From NCBI RefSeq assembly GCF_001894745.1, contig NZ_BBYF01000015.1:1-64000 (forward strand): DNA of 64,000 nt. Reading direction: 5' to 3'. A model generated the notes under the pieces. That model saw only the letters and a list, made by a program, of their open reading frames with translations. It did no database searches and was not told where the DNA came from. The DNA is from Paenibacillus sp. NAIST15-1. Its GTDB lineage: Bacteria; Bacillota; Bacilli; Paenibacillales; Paenibacillaceae. This document shows positions 63,773 through 64,000 of the stretch, in pieces. Both the position numbers and the translations under genes were made by a program. Every line of letters begins with the position of its first letter. Positions within the stretch are counted from its first letter, which is position 1.

Positions 63773-64000
63773 ATGAAACAAATCCGACAACGGTTGGCGG
63801 TTGTTCTATCACTGTGTATGATCTGGTCCACGATTGCATCGACAGGGACTAGTATGGCAATGGCGTCAAGTGCTGCTCCAGGAAGCTTCGCCAAAGTTAC
63901 GGATGAGCGCAAGATGGAACTTGCACCAGGAGCGAATTATATTTGGAACAATATGGAGCTCCCACAAGGGCAAGAGAAGGTTCATTACGTGGAATTCGAT
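63773..64000 (+). CDS. Secreted protein, possibly phosphodiester glycosidase (partial)
   Basis: The first 76 codons of a secreted protein cut by the window edge. A signal peptide MKQIRQRLAVVLSLCMIWST is followed by a likely cleavage in SMAMASSA. The mature start has MELAPGANYIWNNM and KVHYVEFD. The pattern 'LAPG...Y...VHxxExD' is what I expect at the start of NAGPA-like phosphodiester glycosidase domains, often found in Paenibacillus surface proteins. AGGAGG lies about 12 bases before the ATG. The family call needs the missing C-terminal part. Confidence 0.55.
   Translation, partial: MKQIRQRLAVVLSLCMIWSTIASTGTSMAMASSAAPGSFAKVTDERKMELAPGANYIWNNMELPQGQEKVHYVEFD

Overview
This window is the replication-origin region of a low-to-mid GC Gram-positive, endospore-forming bacterium, most likely Paenibacillus or a close Paenibacillaceae relative. 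Three things point there: the dnaA-dnaN-yaaA-recF-remB-gyrB-gyrA and rpmH-rnpA-spoIIIJ-jag-mnmE-mnmG-rsmG-noc-soj-spo0J order, the YyaC, YheC/D and Jag/SpoIIIJ sporulation-linked genes, and the full walRKHIJ-htrA cluster. No insertion sequence, prophage or CRISPR array was seen. The genus call is inference from gene order and protein sequence; no search was run.

Layout. The origin sits at about 10.4-12.6 kb: DnaA boxes upstream of dnaA (12.24-12.62 kb), and a DnaA box, GC-rich spacer, DnaA-trio and AT-rich stretch between dnaA and dnaN (10.44-10.51 kb). Left of it nearly all genes are on the minus strand (dnaA, dnaN, yaaA, recF, remB, gyrB, gyrA, an HD-GYP phosphodiesterase), ending at a strong leftward promoter and leader for an rRNA operon that lies just outside the window. 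A YheC/YheD-type ATP-grasp gene interrupts gyrB-gyrA in head-on orientation. Right of the origin most genes are on the plus strand: rpmH to rsmG, then a small accessory block (VOC protein, WYL regulator, subtilisin-like protease), then a perfect parS, noc, parA, parB, DUF4446, yyaC, mscS, DUF951 and tRNA-Ser(CGA).

From 30 to 35 kb come two tandem copies of a repeat of about 280 bp, yjzC, the rpsF-ssb-rpsR operon, a protein made almost wholly of five-residue hydrophobic repeats, and an LCP cell-wall ligase. From 35 to 42 kb is a replication and c-di-AMP block (CBS protein, yybS, gdpP, rplI, dnaB, purA). From 43 to 53 kb is the cell-envelope block: an M23 peptidase with LysM and G5 domains, then walR-walK-walH-walI-walJ, a small antisense-tailed gene, htrA behind a WalR-type box, and a CxxH/CxxC protein. 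The last 11 kb is more accessory: a YxeA lipoprotein, a distal DnaA-box cluster, a metallo-beta-lactamase-fold protein behind nested palindromes, a TetR-YhgE/Pip pair, an MFS transporter, a second YhgE/Pip protein, an AraC-type response regulator, and the start of a secreted protein cut by the window edge.

How it fits together. Replication initiation (dnaA, dnaN, dnaB, gyrAB, ssb), segregation and division-site control (parAB, noc, parS), tRNA and rRNA modification (mnmE, mnmG, rsmG, rnpA) and envelope homeostasis (walRK with hydrolase and protease effectors, gdpP) are gathered around the origin. Most features are conserved. The parts worth a second look are the 30 kb repeats, the pentad-repeat protein, the distal DnaA-box cluster, the htrA-side WalR box, and the duplicated YhgE/Pip cluster.
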